Positions 16,405-25,600 of a stretch of 64,000 nt of DNA are shown here, in pieces. This DNA is from Glutamicibacter arilaitensis Re117 (GTDB taxonomy: Bacteria; Actinomycetota; Actinomycetes; Actinomycetales; Micrococcaceae): positions 1,364,001-1,428,000 of the forward strand of contig NC_014550.1 of NCBI RefSeq assembly GCF_000197735.1, read 5' to 3'. The notes beneath the pieces are model-generated. The model did not search any database, was not told where the DNA came from, and worked only from the letters and a program-made list of their open reading frames with translations. The first letter of the stretch is position 1; the number at the start of each line of letters is the position of its first letter. Position numbers and translations under genes: made by a program.

Positions 16405-17262
16405 ATGAACTTTTCCGACCTCGTAGAAAAAGCCTTTAACTTCCAGGACTACGCGTTGCTGCTTCCTTTGGTCAGTAACTCATTGATTGCCGGCGCTGTC
16501 CTAGGCGTCGTCGGCGGCCTGATTGGCATCTTCATCATGATGCGCGACATGGCATTTGCCGTGCACGGCATCGCTGAACTCTCTTTTGCCGGTGCGGCTT
16601 TTGCGTTGCTGATCGGCGCCGATGTGGTCACCGGTTCGGTATTGGGCTCACTGATCGCCGCCCTGATTCTCGGCTTCCTCGGGACCAGGGCCAGAGATCG
16701 TAATTCTATTACCGGTGTGCTCATGCCCTTCGGCCTGGGCCTGGGCATCTTGTTCATCTCGCTATACGAGGGACGAAGCGCCAATAAGTTCGGCTTGCTG
16801 ACTGGACAGATCGTTGCCGTGGATGACGTGCAGCTCAATGGAATGCTGGCGCTTTCTGCTGTGGTGGTGATCGCGTTGCTGCTCGTTTGGCGCCCGCTGA
16901 CCTTCGCGTCGGTGGATCCCGTAGTTGCCAACGCCCGTGGCGTGCGCACCTCTGGCCTGTCGATTATCTTCATGATGATTCTGGCGTTGGCTGTTGCCGT
17001 GACAATTCAAGTTGTCGGTGCCTTGCTGGTATTGGCATTGCTGATCACGCCAGCTGCAGCGGCCATGCGAGTGAGCTCCAATCCGATCATCACCGTTGTG
17101 CTCTCGATTGTGTTTGCCGAACTTGCTGTTGTGGGCGGCATTCTGCTGGCATTGGCCGGTTCTTTGCCTATCAGCCCATACGTCACCACGATTTCCTTCG
17201 TGATCTACGTAATCTGCCGTGGAGTGGAAGCCATGCGTTCCCCGCGCCGGCACCAGGTCTAG
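16405..17262 (+). CDS. Metal ABC transporter permease (ABC-3 family)
   Basis: The 285-residue membrane protein has eight or so hydrophobic segments and the ABC-3 family motifs: the early GGLIGIFIMMRDMAFAVHGI and the coupling-helix region VQVVGALLVLALLITPAAAA. It forms the membrane channel with the preceding ATPase for uptake of a divalent metal, most likely zinc or manganese. The gene is nine bases after the ATPase with AGGAG before its ATG. After the stop there is a 75-base gap with a short GGGCG/CGCCC hairpin. Confidence 0.9.
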   Translation: MNFSDLVEKAFNFQDYALLLPLVSNSLIAGAVLGVVGGLIGIFIMMRDMAFAVHGIAELSFAGAAFALLIGADVVTGSVLGSLIAALILGFLGTRARDRNSITGVLMPFGLGLGILFISLYEGRSANKFGLLTGQIVAVDDVQLNGMLALSAVVVIALLLVWRPLTFASVDPVVANARGVRTSGLSIIFMMILALAVAVTIQVVGALLVLALLITPAAAAMRVSSNPIITVVLSIVFAELAVVGGILLALAGSLPISPYVTTISFVIYVICRGVEAMRSPRRHQV

Positions 17263-17337
17263 GCCCAGCCTCAGGGCATCGGGCGCCTGCGCCCCTGACA
17301 GATTGACTAGCAACACCTCCACCGGCAAAGCTGGGGT

Positions 17338-17976
17338 ATGCGTAAAATTCCAGCCCATGAAATCTGGCCGATGGTCCATGCTGAACGCCTTGCGTTAATC
17401 GACGATCTGGAAACCTTGGACGCGGCCTCATGGGAGGTTCCTTCGCTTTGTGCCGGTTGGAGTGTCCATGACGTAGCAGCCCATCTGGCGGATAACGCTC
17501 GGACGACGTTCTTCCGCCTGTTTATCGCCATGGCCAAGGCCGGATTCAGCCTGGACCGGCAGAACGACAATGGCGTAGCTGAGATGAAAGCTTCGGCTCC
17601 TGAGGGAACACTGCAGAAGCTCGTTGAGGTTGCAGCGTTGCGCTGCACCCCGCCGGTGCCTGTGGCCAGCCGCTTGGTCGAGGAAATTGCCCATGGGGAA
17701 GATATCCGACGTGCTGTGGGCCTGCAACGGTCTTATCCAAAAAAGGCGCTGGAACCGGCAATCAGATATCAGGCTGCCACCCCGCAAGGCGTTGGTGGAG
17801 CCAAGGAACTGGCGAGCAAGGTCCAGCTATGCAGCCAGGACGGGACTTTCCGCTTGGGGATCGGCCCACAGATTGTTGGAAGTCGCCTTGAACTGCTGAT
17901 GCTGCTAAGCGGACGTGGCGAGCATGCGACAGGTCTATCCGGTCCGGGGATGGCCTTGGTGCGCCAAGGCGCATAA
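17338..17976 (+). CDS. Maleylpyruvate isomerase-like, mycothiol-dependent (MDMPI) family protein
   Basis: The 212-residue protein carries the DinB-like MDMPI N-terminal fold typical of actinobacterial TIGR03083 proteins: WPMVHAERLALIDDLETLD, the ligand region SVHDVAAHLADNAR with a metal-binding His, and a later EEIAHGEDIRR motif with the second conserved His. Members use mycothiol or bind metal; only a few have a known reaction, so the substrate here is unknown. It follows the metal ABC transporter on the same strand but 75 bases away, so it may or may not be co-transcribed. Confidence 0.78.
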   Translation: MRKIPAHEIWPMVHAERLALIDDLETLDAASWEVPSLCAGWSVHDVAAHLADNARTTFFRLFIAMAKAGFSLDRQNDNGVAEMKASAPEGTLQKLVEVAALRCTPPVPVASRLVEEIAHGEDIRRAVGLQRSYPKKALEPAIRYQAATPQGVGGAKELASKVQLCSQDGTFRLGIGPQIVGSRLELLMLLSGRGEHATGLSGPGMALVRQGA

Positions 17977-18043
17977 ATGACGCGGGTTCCCGGTGGTGCA
18001 ATGCGGCCGCGCGGGACCAGCGCCGCTAGACGCGTGAAGCATT

Positions 18044-19504
18044 CTAGCTGTCGTCGATCTGTGGCGGGTCGGGATTTTTCAGCCGTTCTTTGAAGTCCTT
18101 GAACCATTTGGAATCGCGCATTAATTGCGGGAACGGCTTATGCATGTATCCGGTTGCCGGGGGAGCAGTGGACCGATAGGACATTGTTGAACCCGGACAG
18201 ATCATCATCGAATAGTTATCCCGGAATGCGGTGTACTCGTACCACCCGGGAGCTTGTTTTGCCTTATTGCAGATTTCGCAGCGACCGGCAGAATTGGACA
18301 CGCTGGTCTTGCCGCCGCGGGCAAATTGGGTCACGTGGTCAGTTTCTTCGACCAGCCCGTCGCAGAATGGGGTGCGGCAGTGCCGGTCACGGATTCTGAT
18401 GAACTTCTTGAGCTTCTCCGGGAAGATCCGGGCTTTAGAATCCATCGTGATCAGTTCCTGATCCCCGGGTGCGGTGTAAAGACGCGTTATTTCGGTCATT
18501 ACTTCGATCCGCTCAATATTTTCCGGGGTAATTTTGGCTTCCATTTCCTCGAAGGTCAGTTCGTTGGGGATTTGGTGGCCGCCAATCAGTTCCCGGGCTG
18601 TCTGGGCAGGAATGAAGCCGTAGCCTTCCAGGTAAGCGGGTTCGCGATCTCCCATGAACAATGATTTATCGGTCATGATCAGACCGAGCTGGACATTGAT
18701 CTTCTGTTCCGCATTTTCATCGAAGAACATGTAGCGGGAGAGCAAGTCTGCCTGAATCTGGGTGCGCGTGCGTGGATCACCCTTGCGCTTGATGCGCAGG
18801 GATTGCTCTCGCAATGTCATCTGCAAACCGGTGCCGCCGACAATGGGAAGCCGTGCGTGGAGGAAAACGCATCCTGCTTCGCGGTCTTTGTGGAAGCGGA
18901 CGTAGCGTTCGGCGTTGGCTTCCTTGAGCTTTTTGTCTTCACGGTCAGAGGTGTATTTAACGGTGAAGTTGGTGACGGTTTCCTTGATGCGCTTGGGGCC
19001 CATGGATTCAAACATGTCTGGGTTCTGCCCGAATATCTCGTCAAACTGGGACCGGCGTAATGGCCGGACATCTTGCAGGGGAGTGAGCATCGCTTGAATC
19101 TGTGCTTCGGTAAATTCACCGCGTGAGTAAGCGCTGGCGATGTTAGGGGTGTCTTCGAAGAGGATGCGGCAATTGGACAGGAAACTGCGAGAACCGCGTT
19201 GCGGGCGCTTACGGGCAATGGCTACCTGGCTGGCTGCTCCGCGGACCTGGTCATCGATGTTTGTGCCGCGTTCTTCATTTTCGCGCAGGACTTCTTTTTC
19301 CAGCTGATGAGCCAGGCCAGCTTGCTGGTAGCGAAGGGAGGAAATCCGCTCTTCGATGGAGGCGATGGCTTGGGCGCACTGTGTTTTGCTGCCGTGGTCT
19401 TGGATCCTCGACAGGTCGTTTTCCAGCTGGATCAGGTGGGAATCTAGCTCTTCCTGATCGCTCGCGGGGGCTAGGCCGTTTCCGTGCACCTTTGCTGCGG
19501 ACAT
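18044..19504 (-). CDS. HNH endonuclease, DUF222/13E12-type
   Basis: The 486-residue protein has an N-terminal DUF222-like helical region and a C-terminal HNH nuclease domain (RDRHCRTPFCDGLVEETDHV with the catalytic His, then GRCEICNK with the zinc Cys pair). Such stand-alone genes are frequent in actinobacteria, often in many copies, and are regarded as mobile or of unknown role. The start ATG at 19504 lies 6 bases after a TATGAT -10 box, so the mRNA is probably leaderless. Base composition is lower in GC than the neighbours, and the gene splits the metal transporter from the Fur-type regulator, which suggests later insertion. Confidence 0.85.
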   Translation of the reverse strand: MSAAKVHGNGLAPASDQEELDSHLIQLENDLSRIQDHGSKTQCAQAIASIEERISSLRYQQAGLAHQLEKEVLRENEERGTNIDDQVRGAASQVAIARKRPQRGSRSFLSNCRILFEDTPNIASAYSRGEFTEAQIQAMLTPLQDVRPLRRSQFDEIFGQNPDMFESMGPKRIKETVTNFTVKYTSDREDKKLKEANAERYVRFHKDREAGCVFLHARLPIVGGTGLQMTLREQSLRIKRKGDPRTRTQIQADLLSRYMFFDENAEQKINVQLGLIMTDKSLFMGDREPAYLEGYGFIPAQTARELIGGHQIPNELTFEEMEAKITPENIERIEVMTEITRLYTAPGDQELITMDSKARIFPEKLKKFIRIRDRHCRTPFCDGLVEETDHVTQFARGGKTSVSNSAGRCEICNKAKQAPGWYEYTAFRDNYSMMICPGSTMSYRSTAPPATGYMHKPFPQLMRDSKWFKDFKERLKNPDPPQIDDS

Positions 19505-19539
19505 ACCATAATCATACTCCCAATATTCGAATATGTCTT
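19505..19539 (-). promoter_or_regulatory. Leaderless promoter with palindrome in the spacer
   Basis: On the minus strand, AAGACA (-35, 19539-19534), a 17-base spacer and TATGAT (-10, 19516-19511) are followed after six bases by the ATG of the HNH gene. The spacer holds most of the perfect 12-bp palindrome ATATTCGAATAT (19523-19534), a likely repressor site of unknown owner. Confidence 0.6.
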
Positions 19540-19615
19540 CGATTATTATCGCTGGGGATAACTCCGGCACAGAGGCGAAAGTGGTGCTCGGAATGCGCCG
19601 GCGACCGCAAAAAGC

Positions 19616-20041
19616 CTAGGAAGCCGGGGTGGAATCCGTTTTGGATATGGCGCGGCAGTCAGCGCAGAGACCATAGATCTCCACCGTGTGCTCCGGGTCG
19701 GAGAAATCATGTTCGGCAGCGACGCGGGCGGCCCAGCGCTCCACGGAGGGGGCCAGGACTTCCACGGTCTTGGAGCAGACGCGGCAGACCAAGTGGTGGT
19801 GGTGCACCTCGGTCACGCATCGGCGGAAGCGCGCTTCGCCATCGCCGCTGCGCAGCACGTCGACCAGGCCGTCATCGGCCATGGACTGCAGCAGGCGGTA
19901 CACCGTCGCCAGCGAAACCTTCTTCTCTGAATCCTGCAGCCAGCGGTGCAGCTGCTGGGCGGTGGCGAAATCATCGACCTCGGTCAGTGCCTCGGTGACG
20001 GCCAGGCGCTGCTTGGTGACCCGGGTTTCTGGCTGGGACAT
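19616..20041 (-). CDS. Fur-family transcriptional repressor (probable Zur)
   Basis: The 141-residue Fur-family protein has the winged-helix half (LHRWLQDSEKKVSLATVYRL), the histidine cluster VHHHHLVCRVC and the structural zinc Cys pairs CRVC and CADC. The ATG at 20041 was chosen because AAGGAATGG lies about ten bases upstream and the Fur fold begins there; the longer frame adds 20 residues without homology. It is near a zinc-type ABC transporter with a Zur-like palindrome, so Zur is the likely identity, but a Fur or PerR role cannot be excluded from this sequence. Confidence 0.8.
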   Translation of the reverse strand: MSQPETRVTKQRLAVTEALTEVDDFATAQQLHRWLQDSEKKVSLATVYRLLQSMADDGLVDVLRSGDGEARFRRCVTEVHHHHLVCRVCSKTVEVLAPSVERWAARVAAEHDFSDPEHTVEIYGLCADCRAISKTDSTPAS

Positions 20042-20193
20042 CGACGTGCACCATTCCTTGACGTTGTTGCGGACCGGTGGCCGGCCAGCGAACTGGGCCA
20101 ATCACCTGTGGTTTCCCTCAATTTTAGCCAACTTTCGGCCGCAATGCGTGTCTGGCTCTGGCACGGGCGGGGCGCTGAGCCTACGCTAAGGAT

Positions 20194-20895
20194 ATGCGTA
20201 TCACACCAAGGGGCCATTCCTGCATTGAATTGGCCACGATCGACGGCAAGGTATTACTGGATCCGGGCGGTTTTTCGCAGCTTGAGAACGCGTTCGACGG
20301 CATCAATGCCGTGTTGATCACCCACGAGCATGCCGACCACGCCGACCAGCCGGCCATCATCGAGGCCCTGGAAACGAACTCGGTGCTGGAGCTGTACGCA
20401 CCGGCCGCACTGGCCAAGGCGCTGCGCGAGCAGCTGCCCCCAGCGGCGCAATCCCAGGTGGTGGTCGTGAAGGCCGGCTCCGACTTCATCGTCGGCGGCA
20501 TCCGGGTGCGGACCTTTGGCGGCACGCATGCGACCATCCACCATACGATTCCGCGCATCGCCAATGTCGGTTACCTGCTGGGGGACCGGGCGGTGGGGCA
20601 GCTGGAGGTCTTCCACCCGGGTGACAGCTACGAGGTGCCTTTCGGCGCGCAGCCAGATGTGCTGATGCTGCCGGTGATGGCGCCGTGGGGCAAGATGGCC
20701 GAGGCCGCGGACTTCGCGGTATCGGTTAACGCCAGGTGCTGGATGCCGATCCACGACGGTCTGCTCAACGAGCAAGGACTGGGGCTGTTCGACCGCCAGC
20801 TCGGGGCTATCGCCGCGCGCCAGGGATGCACCTACCTGCGGGTGGAACAGGGCATCGAACATGATTTGCAGAAAATGGTGGGAGGCAAGCAGTGA
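20194..20895 (+). CDS. MBL-fold metal-dependent hydrolase
   Basis: The 233-residue protein has the metallo-beta-lactamase motif ITHEHADHADQP (HxHxDH), plus downstream metal-site segments GGTHATIHH, VFHPGDSYEVP and WMPIHDGLLNE. It is most like the UlaG/YycJ type family of beta-lactamase-fold hydrolases; the substrate cannot be predicted. The stop overlaps the start of the next gene (GTGATG), so it is translationally coupled to the sulfurtransferase. Confidence 0.82.
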   Translation: MRITPRGHSCIELATIDGKVLLDPGGFSQLENAFDGINAVLITHEHADHADQPAIIEALETNSVLELYAPAALAKALREQLPPAAQSQVVVVKAGSDFIVGGIRVRTFGGTHATIHHTIPRIANVGYLLGDRAVGQLEVFHPGDSYEVPFGAQPDVLMLPVMAPWGKMAEAADFAVSVNARCWMPIHDGLLNEQGLGLFDRQLGAIAARQGCTYLRVEQGIEHDLQKMVGGKQ

Positions 20896-21731
20896 TGAAC
20901 CCATTGATCAGCGCCAGTCAGCTTCGCGAAGCGCTGGCTGCCGGGCAGAAGCCGGTCTTATTGGATGTGCGTTGGGTGCTGGGCCGCGATGACGGGGCGC
21001 AGAGCTATGCCGCCGGGCATATTCCTGGCGCGGTGTTCGTGGACCTGGAAAAGGAGCTTTCGTCCGCACCGGGCGAGCACACCGGGCGCCACCCGCTGCC
21101 GCTGCCGGCGGATTTCGAAGCTGCCGCGCGCAGCTGGGGGATCAACGCCGAGAGCCACGTGGTGGTGTACGACAATTCCGGGGCGCTGGCCGCCGCGCGG
21201 GCCTGGTGGGTGCTGCGCCATGCCGGTTTCGATGCCGTGCAGGTGCTCGATGGCGGGCTGGCCGCCTGGAGCGATGCCGGCGGGGAACTGGCACTGGGCT
21301 ATCAGCAGCCCGCTGCCGGCACTGTGTCCCTGTCCTGGGGCCGGATGCCGGTCGTGGAGTTCGACGAGCTCGATGCGCTGGAAGGAACGCTGATCGATTC
21401 GCGGGCCACCGCACGCTACCTGGGCATCGAGGAACCGGTGGATCCGGTGGCCGGGCACATCCCCGGGGCGCTGAACCGCCCCACCACCGACAACCTCGAC
21501 GCGCAGATGCGCTTCCGCAACCCCGAGGTGCTGCATGATAGTTTCTTGAAGCTCGATGCCCAGCGCAGCGGATCGGCCGCCTACTGCGGATCCGGGATCA
21601 CCGCGGCGCATCAGGTATTGGCCGCGGCCAGTGCCGGGATTGAACTGGCGCTGTACCCGGGAAGCTGGTCGGAATACTGCTCCTACACCGATGCGCCGGT
21701 GGCCACCAGCGATGAGAAGCACCGCCGCTAG
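20895..21731 (+). CDS. Sulfurtransferase, two-domain rhodanese
   Basis: The 278-residue protein has two rhodanese domains. The C-terminal catalytic loop is CGSGITAAHQV with the active Cys, the form found in thiosulfate/3-mercaptopyruvate sulfurtransferases, and the N-terminal domain has LDVRWVLGRDDGAQ and HIPGAVFVDLEKELS. It transfers a sulfur atom to a thiophilic acceptor. The ATG at 20895 is preferred to the adjacent GTG at 20892 because GGAGG lies nine bases before it. It overlaps the stop of the MBL hydrolase by one base and is followed by a HIT gene in the same direction. Confidence 0.85.
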   Translation: MNPLISASQLREALAAGQKPVLLDVRWVLGRDDGAQSYAAGHIPGAVFVDLEKELSSAPGEHTGRHPLPLPADFEAAARSWGINAESHVVVYDNSGALAAARAWWVLRHAGFDAVQVLDGGLAAWSDAGGELALGYQQPAAGTVSLSWGRMPVVEFDELDALEGTLIDSRATARYLGIEEPVDPVAGHIPGALNRPTTDNLDAQMRFRNPEVLHDSFLKLDAQRSGSAAYCGSGITAAHQVLAAASAGIELALYPGSWSEYCSYTDAPVATSDEKHRR

Positions 21732-21760
21732 AATTTCGCCAACAAGCAAGAAAGGCAGCA

Positions 21761-22189
21761 ATGAGTACGCTGTTCACCAAGATCATCAACGGGGAAATCC
21801 CGGGCCACTTCGTGTGGAAGGACGAGACCTGTGTGGGCTTCTTGTCCATCGGGCCGCTGTCCGATGGGCACACCCTGGTCGTTCCGCGCGAAGAGGTCGA
21901 CGAGTTCACCGATGCCTCCGATGAGCTGGTGGCGCACCTGACACTGGTCGCCACGAAGATCGGACGCACGCAGAAGCGCGTTTTCACCTCCCAGCGCGCC
22001 GGATTGATGATCGCCGGTTTCGAGGTGCCGCACCTGCATGTGCATGTGTGGCCGACCAACTCGCTGGCGGATTTCGACCTGTCCAATGCGGCCGATAATC
22101 CCGATCCGGCGGCCATGGACAATAACGCCGAAGCGCTGCGCGCGGGCCTGCGCGAGGATGGCCACGGGGAATTCGTTCCCGAAGCTTAA
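21761..22189 (+). CDS. HIT-family nucleotide-binding protein
   Basis: The 142-residue protein has the histidine triad VPHLHVHVWPTN and the N-terminal IINGEIPGHFVWKDE of HIT (HINT/Fhit branch) hydrolases, which act on adenosine phosphoramidates or dinucleoside polyphosphates. An AGAAAGG sequence precedes the ATG. It is in the same direction as the rhodanese gene and 29 bases after it. Confidence 0.9.
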   Translation: MSTLFTKIINGEIPGHFVWKDETCVGFLSIGPLSDGHTLVVPREEVDEFTDASDELVAHLTLVATKIGRTQKRVFTSQRAGLMIAGFEVPHLHVHVWPTNSLADFDLSNAADNPDPAAMDNNAEALRAGLREDGHGEFVPEA

Positions 22190-22191
22190 GC

Positions 22192-22608
22192 TTGAAATTC
22201 ATTCGCTACCAGTCGCCGGTGCCAAACCTGCGCGGTGTGCACCTGGGGATTTTCGCGCTGGCCAATGGCTTGGGCCATGGCGGGAATCTTACCGTCGCGG
22301 AACACGCCATCTGGCGGGCCGGGAATGACTGGTACGACGCTGCCTATCCGAATCCGAGCGACTGCCAGCCGGCGGTCTACGACCATGCGCGCAACCCGGG
22401 CGCAGTGGCGTGGTTCAAGGACAGTGCGCAGCACCTGCTGGAGCGCGTCGAGCCCTATTTGAGGTTGCTCGACGCGCACCAGATCGGCTGGGAGAAGCTG
22501 GAAAGCGACGCTCCTGGCATCATCATCTACGAAGATGACGTGCAGGTTATCGCCACGCCCGTGGCGGGACGCGGCACCGGCGCTACAGTTGCTCCAGCCC
22601 GTCCTTGA
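22192..22608 (+). CDS. Conserved-looking hypothetical protein
   Basis: A TTG-started frame of 138 residues begins two bases after the HIT stop. It reads MKFIRYQSPVPNLRGVHLGI, then GLGHGGNLTVAEHAIWRAGNDWYDAAYPNP, and a Tyr/Trp-rich middle with KDSAQHLLERVEPYLRLL. No family is recognised. Codon use fits the neighbours (strong third-position G/C), so I believe it is real. There is no strong ribosome binding site, so translation probably depends on the HIT gene. The 3' end overlaps the convergent hrpA gene by 26 bases. Confidence 0.6.
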   Translation: MKFIRYQSPVPNLRGVHLGIFALANGLGHGGNLTVAEHAIWRAGNDWYDAAYPNPSDCQPAVYDHARNPGAVAWFKDSAQHLLERVEPYLRLLDAHQIGWEKLESDAPGIIIYEDDVQVIATPVAGRGTGATVAPARP

Positions 22609-25600
22609 TGGCCTTGCGGATGCGCTTTTCGCTGACCGAATAGGCGGTGCCCAATTCCTGGGCGAACAGCGAGATGCGCATTTCCTCCAGCATCCACTTC
22701 ACCTGCGCCAGACCTGCCGGCACCCGGGCCCCGGCAGGAACCCGATCCAAGGCCGCATCATATTCGTCTTCCAGCTTCTGGATGACCACCAGGGCCTGCG
22801 AATCACGGGTGACCGCACCGCCGCGCAGCTTCTCCAAGCGCGTCTCGATGCCCTGCACATAGCGTGGCAGGCGCATCAGGTGCGCTGCTCCGGTGGCCGC
22901 GATGAACCCCGGATAGATCAGCTGCTCAAGCTGCGAGCGGATATCGGTGACCGCGGCGAACATGGCCAAGGAGTTGGTGCTCTTCAGGTCCTTGTTGATC
23001 CGCGTGGAGGAGCCGAAGACCTTCGCCACGATCGCGGTGATCGTGAAGACCGTGTCGATCTGCTCGGCACGCACCGCCTCGAACAGCGCCTCGAATTCGG
23101 CGCGATTCATCGGCAGCTTCTCGGGCACCAGCTGGTCCACGGCGGCCATGGTGCAGTCGGCAATCAGCTTCTCGATGGACCCGTGCGGATTCTGCGTGAA
23201 CACCAGCTTCTCAGCGTTCTTCAGGTGCGAAATCACGAACTTCCCGGCAGGCGGCAAGCGCAGCATCAGCAACCGGATGACGCCGGTGCGGTGCGCGGCA
23301 TCGCGTTCGGACTCGGTGCGGAAAACGCTCAGGTCGACCTTCTCGCCGGTGTCCATCAGCCCCGGGTAGGCGGTGATCTGCTGGCCCATCACCGTGGTGG
23401 TGACCTTAGCAGGCAGCGTATCGCCCAGGGTTTCCCCAGCGGAGGCCAACTGCGGCCAATGATCCAGCGACTTCTGGTCCCAGGCGCCGCTGGCCGCCGA
23501 GGCGGTGGCCGCGGCCCCCTTCTTCTTGGACTGCCCCTTTGACGCGGCCGCAGGCTTGCCAGGCACAGCAGGCTTGCCGGTGGCGGCCCCGGGGGAGTTG
23601 ACCCCGCTGGCCAGTGCGGCGCGGTTGGCTGCGGCGAACTTGTACTGCAAGGCGGCCAGGTCATCGCCGCTGCCCAGCACCTTGCCGGCCCCATCGGTCA
23701 CGGTGAAGCCGAAGCGCAGGTGCGCAGGCAGCGTCGAGAAATCGAAGACCGAAGGATCGACCACCATGCCGCGCAGCCGGCGCAGCACCAGGGCCAGGGA
23801 TTCGGCCAGGTCATCGGTGGCCGGGTCGAAGTCCGCCTCCAGCATGGCCAGCGCCTTGCCCGCCACATCCGGGGCTGGCACGAAGTTCTTGCGGATCGCC
23901 TTGGGCATGGAACGGATCAGCGCGGTGAGCAGCTCATGGCGCAACCCCGGGATCAGCCACGCGAAGCGCGCAGGATCCAGCTGGTTCAAGAACACCACCG
24001 GAACGCTCAGCGACACGCCATCGCCCTCCCCGGCCGCAGCGGCCGGGTTGTACTCATAGCTCAGGGGCAGGTGGATGCTGCCCAGCTGCCAGGTGGTGGG
24101 GAATGCTCTCTCATCCACCGAGTCGCCCTCAACCAGCAGCGCCTCGGGATCGAAGTCCAGCAGCGTTGGATCGGTGGCCCGCGCCTGCTTCCACCAGCGG
24201 TCGAAGTGGCGTTCGGAGTAGACCTCGGCGCCCACCCGCGCGTCGTAGAACGCGAACAGATCCTCATCGGAAATGCGCAGGTCATGGCGGCGCATGCGGG
24301 TTTCGAGCTCTTCGACCTCTTCGAGCAGCGCCCGGTTCTTGGCGAAGAACTTGTGGTGGGTACGCCAATCGCCCTCCACCAGGGCATGGCGGATGAACAG
24401 CTCGCGGGCCAAATCCTTGTCCACCCGCCAATAGTGGAACTGGCGGCGCGGGATGATCGGCAGCCCGAAGAGCGTGACCTTCTCATAGCCCATCACCGAA
24501 CCGGTGCGCTTGGACCAGTGCGGCTCCGAATGGGTGCGCTTGAGCAGGTGCGGAGCCAGCTCCTCCACCCATGCGGGGTCAATGGCCGCATTGGTCCGGG
24601 CCCACAGCCGCGAGGTTTCCACCAGCTCGGCGGACATCACCCAGGTCGGGGACTTCTTGAACAGGCCCGAGCCGGGGAAGATCGCAAAACGGGTGCCGCG
24701 CGCGCCCAGGTAGTCGCGCTTGCGCTCATCATAGAGGCCAATGTGCCCCAGCAGCCCGGAGAGCAGCGACTTGTGCACAGCATCCTCGTTGGCCGCCGGA
24801 TCGATCGGTGCGGCCGGGATGGTGATGCCCAGCGGCTTGGCCAGCTGGCGCAGCTGGGTGAACAGATCCTGCCATTCGCGTACGCGCAGGTAGTTGATGA
24901 ATTCGGACTTGCACAGCCGGCGGAAGGCCGATGAGGACAATTCCTTCTGCTGCTCCTGCAGGTAGGCCCACAGATTCAGCAGCGCAATGAAGTCGGACTT
25001 GTCATCGGCGAAGCGCTTATGCAGCTCCACGGCACGATCACGCTGCCCGGTCTCCTCGCTGGGACGCTCGCGCGGGTCCTGGATGCTCAGGCCAGCGGCC
25101 AGCACCATCACTTCCTTGGCGACCCCGCGCTGCGCGGATTCGACAATCATCCGGCCCAGGCGCACATCCAGCGGCAGCACCGCCAGCGCCCGACCGGTCT
25201 CGGTCAGCTTCGCGGCCTTGTTCTGCTCCAGCGCACCGAGTTCGCGCAGCAGGTTCACGCCATCGGTAATGGCCTTGGCCTCGGGCGGCTGGACAAACGG
25301 GAAGCTGGACACCTCGGTGGCCGAGGCGACCACGCCCATGGAGATCATCTGCAGGATCACGCTGGCCAGGTTGGTGCGCAGGATTTCCGGGTCGGTGAAC
25401 TGAGGGCGCGACTCGTAGTCGGACTCGGCGTACAGGCGGATGGCGATGCCCTCGGACACACGGCCGCAACGACCCGAACGCTGATTGGCGCTGGCCTGGG
25501 AAACGCGCTCGATCGGCAGGCGCTGCACCTTGGTGCGGTGCGAATAGCGCGAAATGCGGGCGGTACCGGTATCGATCACGTATTTGATGCCCGGCACGGT

